DNA of 64,000 nt from Streptoalloteichus hindustanus (GTDB lineage: Bacteria > Actinomycetota > Actinomycetes > Mycobacteriales > Pseudonocardiaceae), in contig NZ_FQVN01000014.1 of the NCBI RefSeq assembly GCF_900129375.1, positions 1 to 64,000 on the forward strand, given 5' to 3'. The notes below the pieces were generated by a model. The model was not told the origin of the DNA. It saw nothing but the letters and a program-made list of their open reading frames with translations, and made no database searches. Below are positions 41,704-50,399 of the stretch, piece after piece (the first letter of the stretch is position 1; each line of letters opens with the position of its first letter). A program made the position numbers and the translations under genes.

Positions 41704-43736
41704 GAGCGCACCACCAGCGGGACGACGATGCTGTGGGCGCGTCCGCTGATCCAGCCGTCCGAGTCCGGCGGCGGCGCGTCGTGCAGGACGGCGACACCGG
41801 TCGGGCTGGCGGAGAGACGGGTGCGCAGCAGGTCCAGATGCATGTCCTGGCGCAGATCGAGCGGTAGCTGCTGGTCGTCCTCGGCCAGCAGCACGAGGTC
41901 CGGCGCACCGAACCGGCTCCTCCAGTCGTGCAGTTTCCCGGCCCACTCATCCAGCGTGGCGGTACGGCCGGGTAGCTCCCGCGCTGCCAGCTTCCACCGG
42001 GCACACGCCAGAATCGAACGCCGGTAGTGCAGCGACGGGGTGAACGGAAGGGTCCAGGCCGCACCCCAGTCGAACCACGTCACCTGAGGAGCGCCCGCGC
42101 GGCTGATCTCGACCAGGAACCGGGCCAGGGGAGGGGTGTAGTTGTTCCACAGGAAGTTGATCGCGGTCGGCGCGAGCAACTCCAGGTGCGTGCCGGTGGC
42201 GGCCTCGGCGAGATACAGGCGCCCGTCGCGGATGCCGACCGCCAGGTCGGACGGGAACAGCGACCCCTTTCCACGGTGGCGGAACTCCCCGACGCTGACC
42301 AGTCTGGGCAGGACCTGCGGGGCACGCGTGAGCAGGTCCGCCGGGGTCCGGGCGGCGTGGAACGAAAGCTGGGCGAGCTCCGCTCCGGGCTCGGTGGTGG
42401 GCAGACCGGCATGGCTCACCGCGAACTCGGGGAACAGGTGCCAGAACCGCCCCGTCATCGACCCGGCCGAGCGGGAGACGGTCGAGATCCGAAGGCGAAA
42501 GTCTCCGCGCGCCAGGGCGTGCGTCGAGAGAGCCTGGACCTGCGCGCACAGTTCGAGGTGAGGTGGGGTGAGCGTGGCCTTGCCGGCGGTGGCCTCCAGC
42601 CGCTCGATCATCGCGTCGGACAGGACCACTGATCTGCGGCTCTCCAGGGCTGCTGCGCCAGCCAGCTCCAGCAGCAGCCGGTCCCGTCCGGTCATCGCGC
42701 GCGGTGGCTCGGACACCTGGCCGAACCCTTCGGGAAAACCCAAGCCCCGCTTGGGATCCGTCACCAGATCCAGCGGTACCTCGACGCCCTCACCGTAGCG
42801 GTCGGCGAACCGCTCGGCGTAGTGGCGCCACACGGGAGTCCCCGTTGGATGCGTGGCCAGCCGGGTCAGAACGGTCGCGGCGGTCTCAGCCTCCGTCATC
42901 ACCGCTTTCGGCAATCGCACGGTGGCGTCCAGGTGCAGATCCGGCGCCGCCGCCCTGATTGCCGCCTTCTCGCGCAGAGTGGCCGGCAGGGGTGCGGCGG
43001 GATTGACAACGGTGGCGGGCGCCCGCAACGCCGACCGCAGCAGCCGCACCCGCAGCAACTGCGCGAGCGTCTGAGCTCGATGATGGTCGGCAGTGTCCGG
43101 GAACTCAGCGGCGATCTTGTCCACCAGATCCGAGAACCGGATCGGCAAGCGGGCCGCGTCGAGCACCAGCGCGACCACGGGCGTCAACACGAGCGAGAAC
43201 TCCGAGGCGCCTTCGGACGGGACGTACACGCGCCCTCCCCGCTGACATGCCAGATTGTTGACACAGACCTCGACGTCGGCCATCCGCTCGACGTCGGCTT
43301 CCCAGGCACTGATCGCCGCATCCAGCGCCACCGGGTCCGGTCGGGCAACCGCCTGATCGCCATCACCGAAGCGCACCTCGGCCCCGTCACCGAACTCGAC
43401 CAGCGCGACACCCGCGAAGAAACCGAACGGGGTCGAGCGGCGCGCGTACCTGATCGCATAGCGCGCGGTGGCCAGCGCCGCCCGGCGTACCCGGCGTATC
43501 TTCGACAAACGTCTGCTGAGGATTGCCTCAACCTGGTGTTCCAGATCAGGACTGGCGCTGGACACAGCCTTCCGGAAGTCGTCATCGGCCCACACTGTGG
43601 CCAGCCACGAACACCAACACTCCTGTGGAGCTCCGGGCCCCGGCCAGGGCGGCATATCCGGCTCGGTGCGGTTCACCGCAGCACGCAGCATCCCCCTGTC
43701 AGCACCCCGATACAGGCTGCGTCGCACGCGCGTCAT
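41700..43736 (-). CDS. LanB lantibiotic dehydratase, glutamylation domain only (split type)
   Basis: The protein of about 678 residues matches the lantibiotic-dehydratase N-terminal domain, including RRAALATARYAIRYARRSTPFGFFAGVA (Arg-rich tRNA-Glu/ATP-free glutamyl transfer face), SHAGLPTTEPGAELAQ and the C-terminal FLWNNYTPPLARFLVEIS. Full LanBs are about 1,000 residues with a C-terminal SpaB_C elimination domain; that domain is encoded separately, fused to the methyltransferase. Start ATG 43736 is chosen (GGAG upstream), with GTG 43745 possible. It sits 81 bp after the precursor gene in the same operon. Confidence 0.88.
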   Translation of the reverse strand: MTRVRRSLYRGADRGMLRAAVNRTEPDMPPWPGPGAPQECWCSWLATVWADDDFRKAVSSASPDLEHQVEAILSRRLSKIRRVRRAALATARYAIRYARRSTPFGFFAGVALVEFGDGAEVRFGDGDQAVARPDPVALDAAISAWEADVERMADVEVCVNNLACQRGGRVYVPSEGASEFSLVLTPVVALVLDAARLPIRFSDLVDKIAAEFPDTADHHRAQTLAQLLRVRLLRSALRAPATVVNPAAPLPATLREKAAIRAAAPDLHLDATVRLPKAVMTEAETAATVLTRLATHPTGTPVWRHYAERFADRYGEGVEVPLDLVTDPKRGLGFPEGFGQVSEPPRAMTGRDRLLLELAGAAALESRRSVVLSDAMIERLEATAGKATLTPPHLELCAQVQALSTHALARGDFRLRISTVSRSAGSMTGRFWHLFPEFAVSHAGLPTTEPGAELAQLSFHAARTPADLLTRAPQVLPRLVSVGEFRHRGKGSLFPSDLAVGIRDGRLYLAEAATGTHLELLAPTAINFLWNNYTPPLARFLVEISRAGAPQVTWFDWGAAWTLPFTPSLHYRRSILACARWKLAARELPGRTATLDEWAGKLHDWRSRFGAPDLVLLAEDDQQLPLDLRQDMHLDLLRTRLSASPTGVAVLHDAPPPDSDGWISGRAHSIVVPLVVRS

Positions 43737-43817
43737 CCCCCACACTCCGTTCGTGACAGGAGGGACGCGGACCCGACGGAGCCGACCGCCCGGCCCGCGC
43801 CCTGCGGCTGACCTGGG

Positions 43818-44003
43818 CTAGGAGGTGGTGCAGGCGCTCGGGCAGGAGCTCCCACAGTTGTCACCGGTGCTGCACATCAGCACCGTCTCGGTCGCTGGCG
43901 TGTTCTCGATGAACGTGATGTCGAGGTCGAACGGATCGACACCGTCGTCGGCGTCGGAGATCCGCTGGGATTCGCTGCTGCGCTCAGTGGTCGGCGTACT
44001 CAT
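43818..44003 (-). CDS. FxLD-family lanthipeptide precursor
   Basis: The 61-residue peptide has a leader with the FDLD motif (Phe25-Asp28), the FxLD box recognised by class-I LanB, and a core after about residue 34 rich in Thr, Ser and four Cys (44, 50, 54, 58): METVLMCS-like, TGDNCGSSC and PSACTTS. Up to four lanthionine/methyllanthionine rings are possible. Asp48 in TGDNC is the obvious target for the isoaspartate-forming methyltransferase. ATG 44003 follows a good AGGAG. No protease or transporter gene is in the cluster. It is first in the minus-strand operon. Confidence 0.9.
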   Translation of the reverse strand: MSTPTTERSSESQRISDADDGVDPFDLDITFIENTPATETVLMCSTGDNCGSSCPSACTTS

Positions 44004-44166
44004 CTGCCTGCTCCTGATCCTTACCGGAGGAACCGGGACGTGATCGCGCAGCCCGCACCGTGGAATTCGCTCACGCGGCCTGGCGGCGCTGTGTTCCCCC
44101 TGACCGTGCCGCGACGCCACGTGTGGCGAGAGCGGCGAGCCTGTTCGGCTTGGCCCCGCTCCGCGG

Positions 44167-44198
44167 CGATCGGTGTTGCCGATCGGCTTGACCGATCG
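44167..44198. promoter_or_regulatory. overlapping inverted repeats, candidate operator
   Basis: CGATCGG-TGTTG-CCGATCG (44167-44185) and CGATCGG-CTTGA-CCGATCG (44180-44198) share the middle half-site. They lie in the divergent region between the lanthipeptide precursor and the XRE-TPR regulator, 62 bp before the regulator's start. Confidence 0.6.
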
Positions 44199-44260
44199 CA
44201 GCGCCACATCCCCGCCTGGTGCTGGCTACCGTGGCCACCGACCACGAGTGGAGGGCACCG

Positions 44261-45622
44261 ATGAACGTCCTGCCCCCTGGCCGGCCGATCAACCCAGCAG
44301 TCTGGGACCACCCCACGATGCGGGTCGCCTTGGCCAGACACGACATCAGCGAGGTCTACCGCCTGCTCGGCAGGACCGGGGTGTCCCAGCGGCAGATCGC
44401 CGCGCTCACCGGCCAGAGCCAGTCGGAGATCTGCGACATCGTCCAGGGACGCCAAGTCCAGGCCTACGACCTGCTCGTCCGCATCGCCGACGGCTTGTCC
44501 ATCCCCCGCGGCTACATGGGACTGGCGTTCACGGACGGCGCCACCCAACGGCTTGCCACGCCTGATCGCGCGTCGAAGGATGACGTCATGGAACGGCGTA
44601 CGTTTCTCGGCATTGTCAGCAAGATCGTCATGGGTGCGGCGTTGACCCCGACCGAACTCGACCTTCTCGCCGTCGCCCCGTTCCACACCCCCGTGCCCAA
44701 CCGGGTCGGCCAGACCGAGATCACCCAGCTGCGCGCCCTGACCAAGGCCCTGCGCGCCTACGACGCCGCCCACGGCGGCGGTTCCTGCCGGGATGCGATC
44801 CTCGCCCACACGCACTGGGCTGGGTCCCTGCTCAACGCCTCCTGCGCCGACGACGTGCGTCCCGCACTGCTGTCCGCCGTCGCCGAGATCAAGACCCTCG
44901 CCGGCTGGAGTGCCCACGACCTCGGCCTGGCAGCGGAAGCCCGCCGTTACCTCACCCAGGCGGTCAGGGACACCCAGGAGGCCGGCAACGCGGCCCACTC
45001 CGCGATCGTGCTCTACCACCTGGGCCGCGTTCCGCTGGACAACGGAGACGGACGCGAAGCGCTCAAGCTGTTCCAACTCGGCCAGATCAGCGCGCAGGAC
45101 TCACATTCCCCCGCCGCTGTCGCTCTGCTGCACGCCAACGAGGCCATGGCCTACGCCCAACTCGGCGACGCCCGTCAGGCCCTCACCGCGCTGCGTCGAG
45201 CCGAGGACGAGTACGGCCACGCCACCGATGATGACGACTGGCCCGAGTTCCTGACGTTCTTCGACCACAGTGCACTGCGGACCAGCGCCGCCCGCGTCCA
45301 CAGTCGGCTCGGCCTCACCGACCACACGCACCGACAGGAAGCCATCACCCGCCTGTTCACCGCACTCGGGGAAGTCCCCGCCGAGCGCGTCCGCCAGCGC
45401 GCGTTCAACCTCGGCTGGCTGGCCACCTGCGTCCTGGCCGACGGCGACCTCACCGCCGGCGCCGAGGTCGGCAACCAAGCCCTCGCCGCGGTCCGCGAGG
45501 TGAACTCCACCCGGCTGCTGGATGCCCTCGCGCCGCTCCAGGCCCAAGCCGAAGGCCACCGGCAGGACAGCGACCTCACCCAACTCGCCCACGACATCCG
45601 CCAACTCCGCCTGGCGGCCTGA
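44261..45622 (+). CDS. XRE-TPR transcriptional regulator of the lanthipeptide cluster
   Basis: The 453-residue protein has an N-terminal Cro/C1-type HTH (residues about 20-75, GVSQRQIAALTGQSQSEICD) and then a helical TPR array (LAAEARRYLTQAVRDTQEAG, LLHANEAMAYAQLGDARQAL). This is the regulator type repeatedly found next to FxLD lanthipeptide genes, probably peptide- or quorum-responsive like the RRNPP family. ATG 44261 follows GGAGGG. It is divergent from the precursor operon with a triple half-site palindrome between. Confidence 0.88.
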   Translation: MNVLPPGRPINPAVWDHPTMRVALARHDISEVYRLLGRTGVSQRQIAALTGQSQSEICDIVQGRQVQAYDLLVRIADGLSIPRGYMGLAFTDGATQRLATPDRASKDDVMERRTFLGIVSKIVMGAALTPTELDLLAVAPFHTPVPNRVGQTEITQLRALTKALRAYDAAHGGGSCRDAILAHTHWAGSLLNASCADDVRPALLSAVAEIKTLAGWSAHDLGLAAEARRYLTQAVRDTQEAGNAAHSAIVLYHLGRVPLDNGDGREALKLFQLGQISAQDSHSPAAVALLHANEAMAYAQLGDARQALTALRRAEDEYGHATDDDDWPEFLTFFDHSALRTSAARVHSRLGLTDHTHRQEAITRLFTALGEVPAERVRQRAFNLGWLATCVLADGDLTAGAEVGNQALAAVREVNSTRLLDALAPLQAQAEGHRQDSDLTQLAHDIRQLRLAA

Positions 45623-45740
45623 ACGCTGCCGTGGCTCGCTGTCTGATGTTCGTTTCCTGGGCCACCGGGGGACTTCGTGCCGCTTGTCGTTGGCTGCCGG
45701 GCCACCCGCCCGTGATGACCGCGAGGGGACCCGCCGCAGG

Positions 45741-46235
45741 ATGACCGCTCCGACCAGCACCGGGCCCCGCATCAGTGCCCGTGTTCTGTTGCTGGACCCC
45801 GCCGACCGCGTGCTGCTCATCCACGCCCTCGACCCCGCCGACCCCAACCACCACTGGTGGGAGTTGCCCGGCGGCGGCCTGGACGAGGGCGAAGACCTTC
45901 ACGACGCCGCGCGGCGCGAGGTCGCCGAGGAGACCGGGATCCTGCTTCCCGCACTGGGCCGCGAGCTGTGGGTGCGGGAGTCCCGGTTCCGCTACCAGGG
46001 CCGGGACCACCATCGCATCGAGCACGTGTTCCTCGGCCGCACCCCCAGCACCGCGCCGCAGGTCGCGCTCAAAGCCACGGAGAACGAGAAGGCCGGGCTG
46101 ATCGAACGCCGCTGGTGGACGGCGGAGGATCTGCGGCGGTGCCCCGAGAAGCTTCTGCCCGCCAACCTTCCCGACCTGCTCGACGATCTGCTCGCGGGTC
46201 GGCTGAGCCACACACCCCTGACGCTCAGCAGCTGA
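45741..46235 (+). CDS. NUDIX hydrolase
   Basis: The 164-residue protein has a canonical Nudix box (GGGLDEGEDLHDAAR then REVAEETGI), binding Mg2+ through the glutamates, so it hydrolyses a nucleoside diphosphate linked to X. ATG 45741. It follows the XRE-TPR gene at 118 bp; NUDIX genes are frequent passengers beside such regulators, and a role in the lanthipeptide pathway is not implied. Confidence 0.9.
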   Translation: MTAPTSTGPRISARVLLLDPADRVLLIHALDPADPNHHWWELPGGGLDEGEDLHDAARREVAEETGILLPALGRELWVRESRFRYQGRDHHRIEHVFLGRTPSTAPQVALKATENEKAGLIERRWWTAEDLRRCPEKLLPANLPDLLDDLLAGRLSHTPLTLSS

Positions 46236-46432
46236 CTGTCCTCGATGTACGTGGTGTCAACGGCGGGCTGACGGAGGGGTGTCGGGTAGTCATGACGGCC
46301 GGTGTGTGGGATGGCAACCCCCAATGTTGGGGATGCCGGTGGGTGGGGCGGTCGGCACATGATCTTCGTGTGCCGGTCGAACAGGGGGAGTAACCCGAGG
46401 CCTCCGTCCGGCACAGGAGAGGGGAACCCTTC

Positions 46433-46882
46433 ATGCGTTCTGTCCTTGCGGCGACCGTTCTCGCCCTCGCGACCTCGTCCCTGCTCGCGGCCCCGTCCGC
46501 CTCGGCCGCGGACTTCTTCGAGATCCGCAGCGACCTGCACAACAAGTGCCTGACCACCAACGGGGACAACGTCGAGATGCGGACCTGCGACGGGACCGGC
46601 AGGCAGGTGTGGTTCTGGGACGGGCCGAAGCTGCGCAACCTGGCGGAGCGGCACTGCCTGGACGTCAAGCACGGGCAGATCAACGCCGCCGTGCAGGCGG
46701 TGGGGGACTGCCACGGCAACGCCAACCAGCGCTGGTCCTTCCAGGGCCGGAGGATCCACACCGACGTGAACGGCCAGGTGCTCAGCATCCAGAACAACGG
46801 CGACACCCGGGACGGCGCCGGGATCAACATGCGGAACTACGTGGGCGGGGCCTGGCAGCACTGGAGCACGAGGCGCATCTGA
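46433..46882 (+). CDS. secreted ricin-type beta-trefoil lectin
   Basis: The 149-residue protein has a Sec signal peptide (VLAATVLALATSSLLAAPSA, cleavage near residue 26) and one beta-trefoil with the three QxW-type repeats (GRQVWFW, NQRWSF, WQHWS) and NKCLTTNG/ERHCLDVKHG. Single-domain trefoils of this kind bind galactose- or xylan-type glycans outside the cell. ATG 46433 with AGAGGGGAA upstream. It is followed by a strong terminator. Confidence 0.9.
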   Translation: MRSVLAATVLALATSSLLAAPSASAADFFEIRSDLHNKCLTTNGDNVEMRTCDGTGRQVWFWDGPKLRNLAERHCLDVKHGQINAAVQAVGDCHGNANQRWSFQGRRIHTDVNGQVLSIQNNGDTRDGAGINMRNYVGGAWQHWSTRRI

Positions 46883-46917
46883 GCGGACAGGCCGTCGAGG
46901 CCGTTCGACGGGAGTAG

Positions 46918-46960
46918 GGGGCGTGGTGTGCCGGCAGGAGGCGCCGGCGCACCACGCCCC
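46918..46960. terminator. hairpin terminator
   Basis: An 18-bp stem (GGGGCGTGGTGTGCCGGC, one G-T wobble against its partner) after the lectin gene. The region 46961-47176 to the next gene shows only further small GC hairpins. Confidence 0.75.
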
Positions 46961-47176
46961 GGAGCCCGGCTCCTCCGGGGGACCCGGAGCGCCATCTCCG
47001 GGGTGGTTGGTGGCGAGATCAGGGATCACCCCCGATGTCCGGGCGGCCGGGTCGGGGGAGGCTCTGAGCCAACGTGAACAGACGCCGACGCGTCCGGGAC
47101 GTGCCGGCTGGGGAACGGTCCAGCGCGCACGAATCCACTTCGGACCGTCGTCGTCTCCAGCCAGGAGGACAACAGG

Positions 47177-48382
47177 ATGGGTCTGCGGAAGAACCGACAC
47201 GCGCGTCGCGTCATGGCGGGTGCGCTCGTCGCCACGGCGGTGCTCGCGGGCACGGCGCCCGTCGCGCTCGCCGCCGCGCCGAGCGAGAGCGCGGCCGCCG
47301 CGCGGTGCCGGGCTCTTCCGGAGCGCGACCAGAAGGCCCTGCGGGACGCGATCGCCGGGCTGCCCAACGACGAGGCGAGCGGGGCGCTCGTGCGGGTCAG
47401 CGGGGACGCCGGCTGCTGGTCGGGGACCTCGGGCTTCGCCGAGAAGAACAGCGGCCGCCCGGTGCCGAAGAACGGGCGGTTCCGGATCGGCAGCATGACC
47501 AAGACATTCACGGCCGTTGCCGTGTTGCAGCTGGTCGCCGAGGGGCGGGTCGAGCTGGACCGGCCGATCCAGCACTACCTGCCCGACCTGCTGCCCGCCG
47601 ACCGCCCGCCGATCACCGTCCGCCAGGTCCTCACCTACACCAGCGGCATCCAGGGGCTCGCGGTCAACAGCAAGGACGCGGCCTGGTTCTTCGAGCACCG
47701 GTACGACACGTTCCGCCCCGGTGAGCAGCTCGACACCAGGGCGCCCCTGCTCTTCCAGCCCGGGCAGAAGCAGAAGTACGGCAACGCCGACTACATCGTG
47801 GCCGGTCTGCTGATCGAGAAGGTGACCGGGCAGCGCTGGGAGAAGGTCATCGAGAACAGGATCCTGCGCCCGTTCGGGCTGGGCGACACCGAGGCGCCCG
47901 GCAGGAACACGAAGATCCGGGGCCCGCACGCCCACGCCTACGAGGCCGTCACCAGGGACGGGGAGACGGAACTGGTCGACGTCACCGAGGCCAACCCGTC
48001 GTTGCAGTGGTCGGCCGCGTCGATGATCTCCTCGGCCGCCGACCTCGACCAGTTCCTGACCGCGCTGTTCGGCGGGAAGATCCTGCCGAAGGAGCAGCTC
48101 GACGTCATGCTCTCGGTGCCGGACGTGCCGACCTACGACGGTGACGACGACCCGTCCAACGACGTGAAGGCCGTGCACAGCGCGGGGCTGACCAAGATGA
48201 AGCTGAACGGTCAGACCGTCTGGGGCAAGAGCGGGGACCGGCCCGGCTACAACAACGGCATGGGCGCGACCCCGGACCTCCGCCGCCGGCTGGTCTTCTC
48301 GGTGAACACCCTCCACATGGGACAGGGGCAGCCGGTGGTGGCGCAGCGCGTGATCGCCGCGGCCTTCCCGAAGTCGAGCTGA
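47177..48382 (+). CDS. secreted S12 serine hydrolase (DD-carboxypeptidase-like)
   Basis: The 401-residue protein has a signal peptide (VMAGALVATAVLAGTAPVAL, cleavage after ALA near 32), Ser106-Met-Thr-Lys109 (GSMTK), the Tyr motif KYGNAD and the third motif KSGDRPGY. It is a plausible extracellular D-alanyl-D-alanine carboxypeptidase or esterase. ATG 47177 is preceded by CAGGAGGAC. It is a distant paralogue of the unsecreted enzyme at 32.6 kb. A strong hairpin at 48421 follows. Confidence 0.88.
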   Translation: MGLRKNRHARRVMAGALVATAVLAGTAPVALAAAPSESAAAARCRALPERDQKALRDAIAGLPNDEASGALVRVSGDAGCWSGTSGFAEKNSGRPVPKNGRFRIGSMTKTFTAVAVLQLVAEGRVELDRPIQHYLPDLLPADRPPITVRQVLTYTSGIQGLAVNSKDAAWFFEHRYDTFRPGEQLDTRAPLLFQPGQKQKYGNADYIVAGLLIEKVTGQRWEKVIENRILRPFGLGDTEAPGRNTKIRGPHAHAYEAVTRDGETELVDVTEANPSLQWSAASMISSAADLDQFLTALFGGKILPKEQLDVMLSVPDVPTYDGDDDPSNDVKAVHSAGLTKMKLNGQTVWGKSGDRPGYNNGMGATPDLRRRLVFSVNTLHMGQGQPVVAQRVIAAAFPKSS

Positions 48383-48420
48383 CCACGGACTGATCACAAA
48401 CCGACCACTGTGGACAGATG

Positions 48421-48463
48421 ACCGGTGTGCGGCACGGCCTGGGGGTCCGTGCCGCGCACCGGT
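48421..48463. terminator. bidirectional hairpin terminator
   Basis: A 17-bp stem (ACCGGTGTGCGGCACGG, one wobble) with a nine-base loop between the serine hydrolase and the converging FAD oxidoreductase gene. Confidence 0.8.
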
Positions 48464-48482
48464 CCTCCCGTCCTGGGCGGCC

Positions 48483-49628
48483 TCACCGCAGGGCGGGCCT
48501 GACCGCCGTCGCGAGCTGGGCCGCGCGCACGGCGCTGGCGAAGGACACCTCGGCGAGCAGGCCGGGCGCCGCGACCTGGTCACCGGCGAGGAAGACCCCG
48601 TCGCCCCGGTCGACGGCCGGCCGGTCCCGCCAGGTCGTGCCGGGGAGGTCGACGGCTCCGGTCCGGCCGTTGGCCACCGCCGTGCGCATCCAGGTCGTGC
48701 GCTCCCGCCAGCCGGGGAAACCCCGGTCCAGCAACAGCTCCGCCCGGTTGACCCCGTCCGCCTTCTTCTCCTTCGGCCCCAACGGGATCTGGGCCTGGAT
48801 GAGCTGCTCGCCCTCGGGCGCCAACGAGGGGTCCTGCGCGGTGAACCGCTCGATCCAGCCGGGCCGGTCCAGGTCGGAGATCGCGAACGGGTCGCCCCTG
48901 CGGGTGGAGATGGCCAGGTCCAGCAACATGGTGCGGCCGCTGGGCCAGGTGAGCGTGTCGTCGCCGAGGAGCGAGCGGGCCGACTCCAGCGAGGTGGCCA
49001 CGATGACCGGGCGGGACTCCGGCAGCGCGTCGACCCGGGAGCCGGTCTCGATCCGCACGCCCAGGCCGGTGGCGTAGTGCGCCAACCGGTTCATCAGCGG
49101 CCCCCACCCGCCCTTCGGGTAGTGCGCCTCGGGCGGCAGCTTGCCCACGCGACGCAGGCGCTCCTGCACGAAGGCCGCCGAGAGCGAGCCCGGCGCGTGG
49201 TGGAAGGTCGCGACCCCCATGTAGTTCGCCGCGATCCGCGCCGCGCGCTCGCCGCCCATGTCGGTGGCCCAGCTCAGGAAGTCCCGGTCCACCGGAGCGT
49301 CGCGACGCAACACCTGCCGGTACAGGGCCATCGGGGGCGTCCGGCGCAGCTTTCCCTCGTCGTGGAAGCGGATTCGGGCGCCCTCCAGCGGGGGGAGGGG
49401 CGCCAACGGCTTGAGCAGCTTGCGCTGCTTCAGCCATCCCCACGGCTCTCCACCGTTGTACAGCGCGTGCGGCCCCTCGTTCGTGAGGTACGGGCCGTCC
49501 GAGGTCCGTCCTCGACCGCCCAACTCCCGGTGCGCCTCGTGCAGGGTCACCCGCGCGCCGGCCTCCGCCGCGGTGATCGCGGCTACCAGGCCGGCGAAAC
49601 CACCGCCCACGACCGTGATGTCGACCAT
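48483..49628 (-). CDS. FAD-dependent amine-oxidase/phytoene-desaturase-fold oxidoreductase
   Basis: The 381-residue flavoprotein opens with the dinucleotide motif VVGGGFAGLVAAITAAEAG and the ELGGRGRTS glycine-rich follow-up of the NAD(P)-binding_8/phytoene-desaturase class, and closes with GVFLAGDQVAAPGLLAEVS. It may act on an amine or polyene; the substrate is unknown. ATG 49628 follows CGGGAGGGTG. It stands alone. The neighbouring cupin/LysR pair is separated by 175 bp holding a palindrome at 49758. Confidence 0.85.
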   Translation of the reverse strand: MVDITVVGGGFAGLVAAITAAEAGARVTLHEAHRELGGRGRTSDGPYLTNEGPHALYNGGEPWGWLKQRKLLKPLAPLPPLEGARIRFHDEGKLRRTPPMALYRQVLRRDAPVDRDFLSWATDMGGERAARIAANYMGVATFHHAPGSLSAAFVQERLRRVGKLPPEAHYPKGGWGPLMNRLAHYATGLGVRIETGSRVDALPESRPVIVATSLESARSLLGDDTLTWPSGRTMLLDLAISTRRGDPFAISDLDRPGWIERFTAQDPSLAPEGEQLIQAQIPLGPKEKKADGVNRAELLLDRGFPGWRERTTWMRTAVANGRTGAVDLPGTTWRDRPAVDRGDGVFLAGDQVAAPGLLAEVSFASAVRAAQLATAVRPALR

Positions 49629-49757
49629 CTCACCCTCCCGTTCCGTCGTCCGTTCGCCCGTCCGGTCCCGCGACCAGCGGTGCCGTCCTGCCATCAGGAC
49701 GAGGTCGCTCGGTGGGGCGTGACAGTCAGGAGGGTGATCCAGGACACGTCACATTGC

Positions 49758-49772
49758 TGTCCACAGTGGACA
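49758..49772. repeat. TGTCCACAGTGGACA palindrome
   Basis: A perfect palindrome in the gap between the FAD oxidoreductase and cupin genes; same family as 3512-3526 and 37375-37388. Confidence 0.5.
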
Positions 49773-49802
49773 ATGAGTTTCTCCCCGAGGAGCGCCCGAT
49801 GA

Positions 49803-50291
49803 TCACCGTGCTCGGGCTGCCTGCCACTTCTCGGCGTCGGTGAAGTGGACGTCGTAGCGTTCCTGCTCGGCCGTCAGGTTCCCGAAGGAGTCCGTGCCCG
49901 CGGCGATCCGTCCCAGGTGTCGGAAGTACCCGAACCGCTCGATGCCCGGCGTCATGACCACGAGCAGATCGGCGGTGGAACCGGCGGCGGCGCCGAACGC
50001 GTGCGGCAGCCCCGGTGGCACCACGACAAGACCACCCCGGCCCACGGTGATCAGCTCGTCGCCGAGCAGGAACTCCGCGATGCCGTCGAGCACGGAGAAC
50101 ATCTCCGTCGACAGCTTGTGGACGTGCGGCCGCGCGCCGTCAGCGCCTTCGGCGAGGACAAGTCGGTTCGCGCCGAGCGCTCCGCCCGTCCCGCTGGCGT
50201 CGACCAGCAGGTGGAACGCGCTGCCCGCCGACAACGCGACGCGCTCGGCGGACTCGGAGTGGACCACGGTGGCCTTGGTGTTGGGGCTCAT
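49803..50291 (-). CDS. cupin-domain protein
   Basis: The 162-residue cupin has the two motifs PHVHKLSTEMFSVLDG (HxH...E) and PPGLPHAFGAA (distal His), so metal binding is likely. Small cupins of this kind act as dioxygenases, isomerases or sensors. ATG 50291 follows GGAGCAGAG. It is divergent from a LysR gene at 50400, which presumably controls it. Confidence 0.88.
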   Translation of the reverse strand: MSPNTKATVVHSESAERVALSAGSAFHLLVDASGTGGALGANRLVLAEGADGARPHVHKLSTEMFSVLDGIAEFLLGDELITVGRGGLVVVPPGLPHAFGAAAGSTADLLVVMTPGIERFGYFRHLGRIAAGTDSFGNLTAEQERYDVHFTDAEKWQAARAR

Positions 50292-50399
50292 CTCTGCTCC
50301 TTCCAGACGGACAGGTTCATTCGAGCGCGGGAATACCGGCTGAGCCAGAAGCGGTTGGCGAAGGCATTGATCACGAGTCGTGATGGATCGGGGGTGGCC

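Noticed and set aside
46236-46432. possible RNA gene between the NUDIX and lectin genes
   Set aside because: The translated segment CRSNRGSNPRP resembled a tRNA-derived reading frame, but no T-loop or cloverleaf pairing could be drawn.
45992-48583. 863-residue antisense frame
   Set aside because: It spans the lectin and serine hydrolase genes on the opposite strand with no recognisable domain; a G+C shadow.
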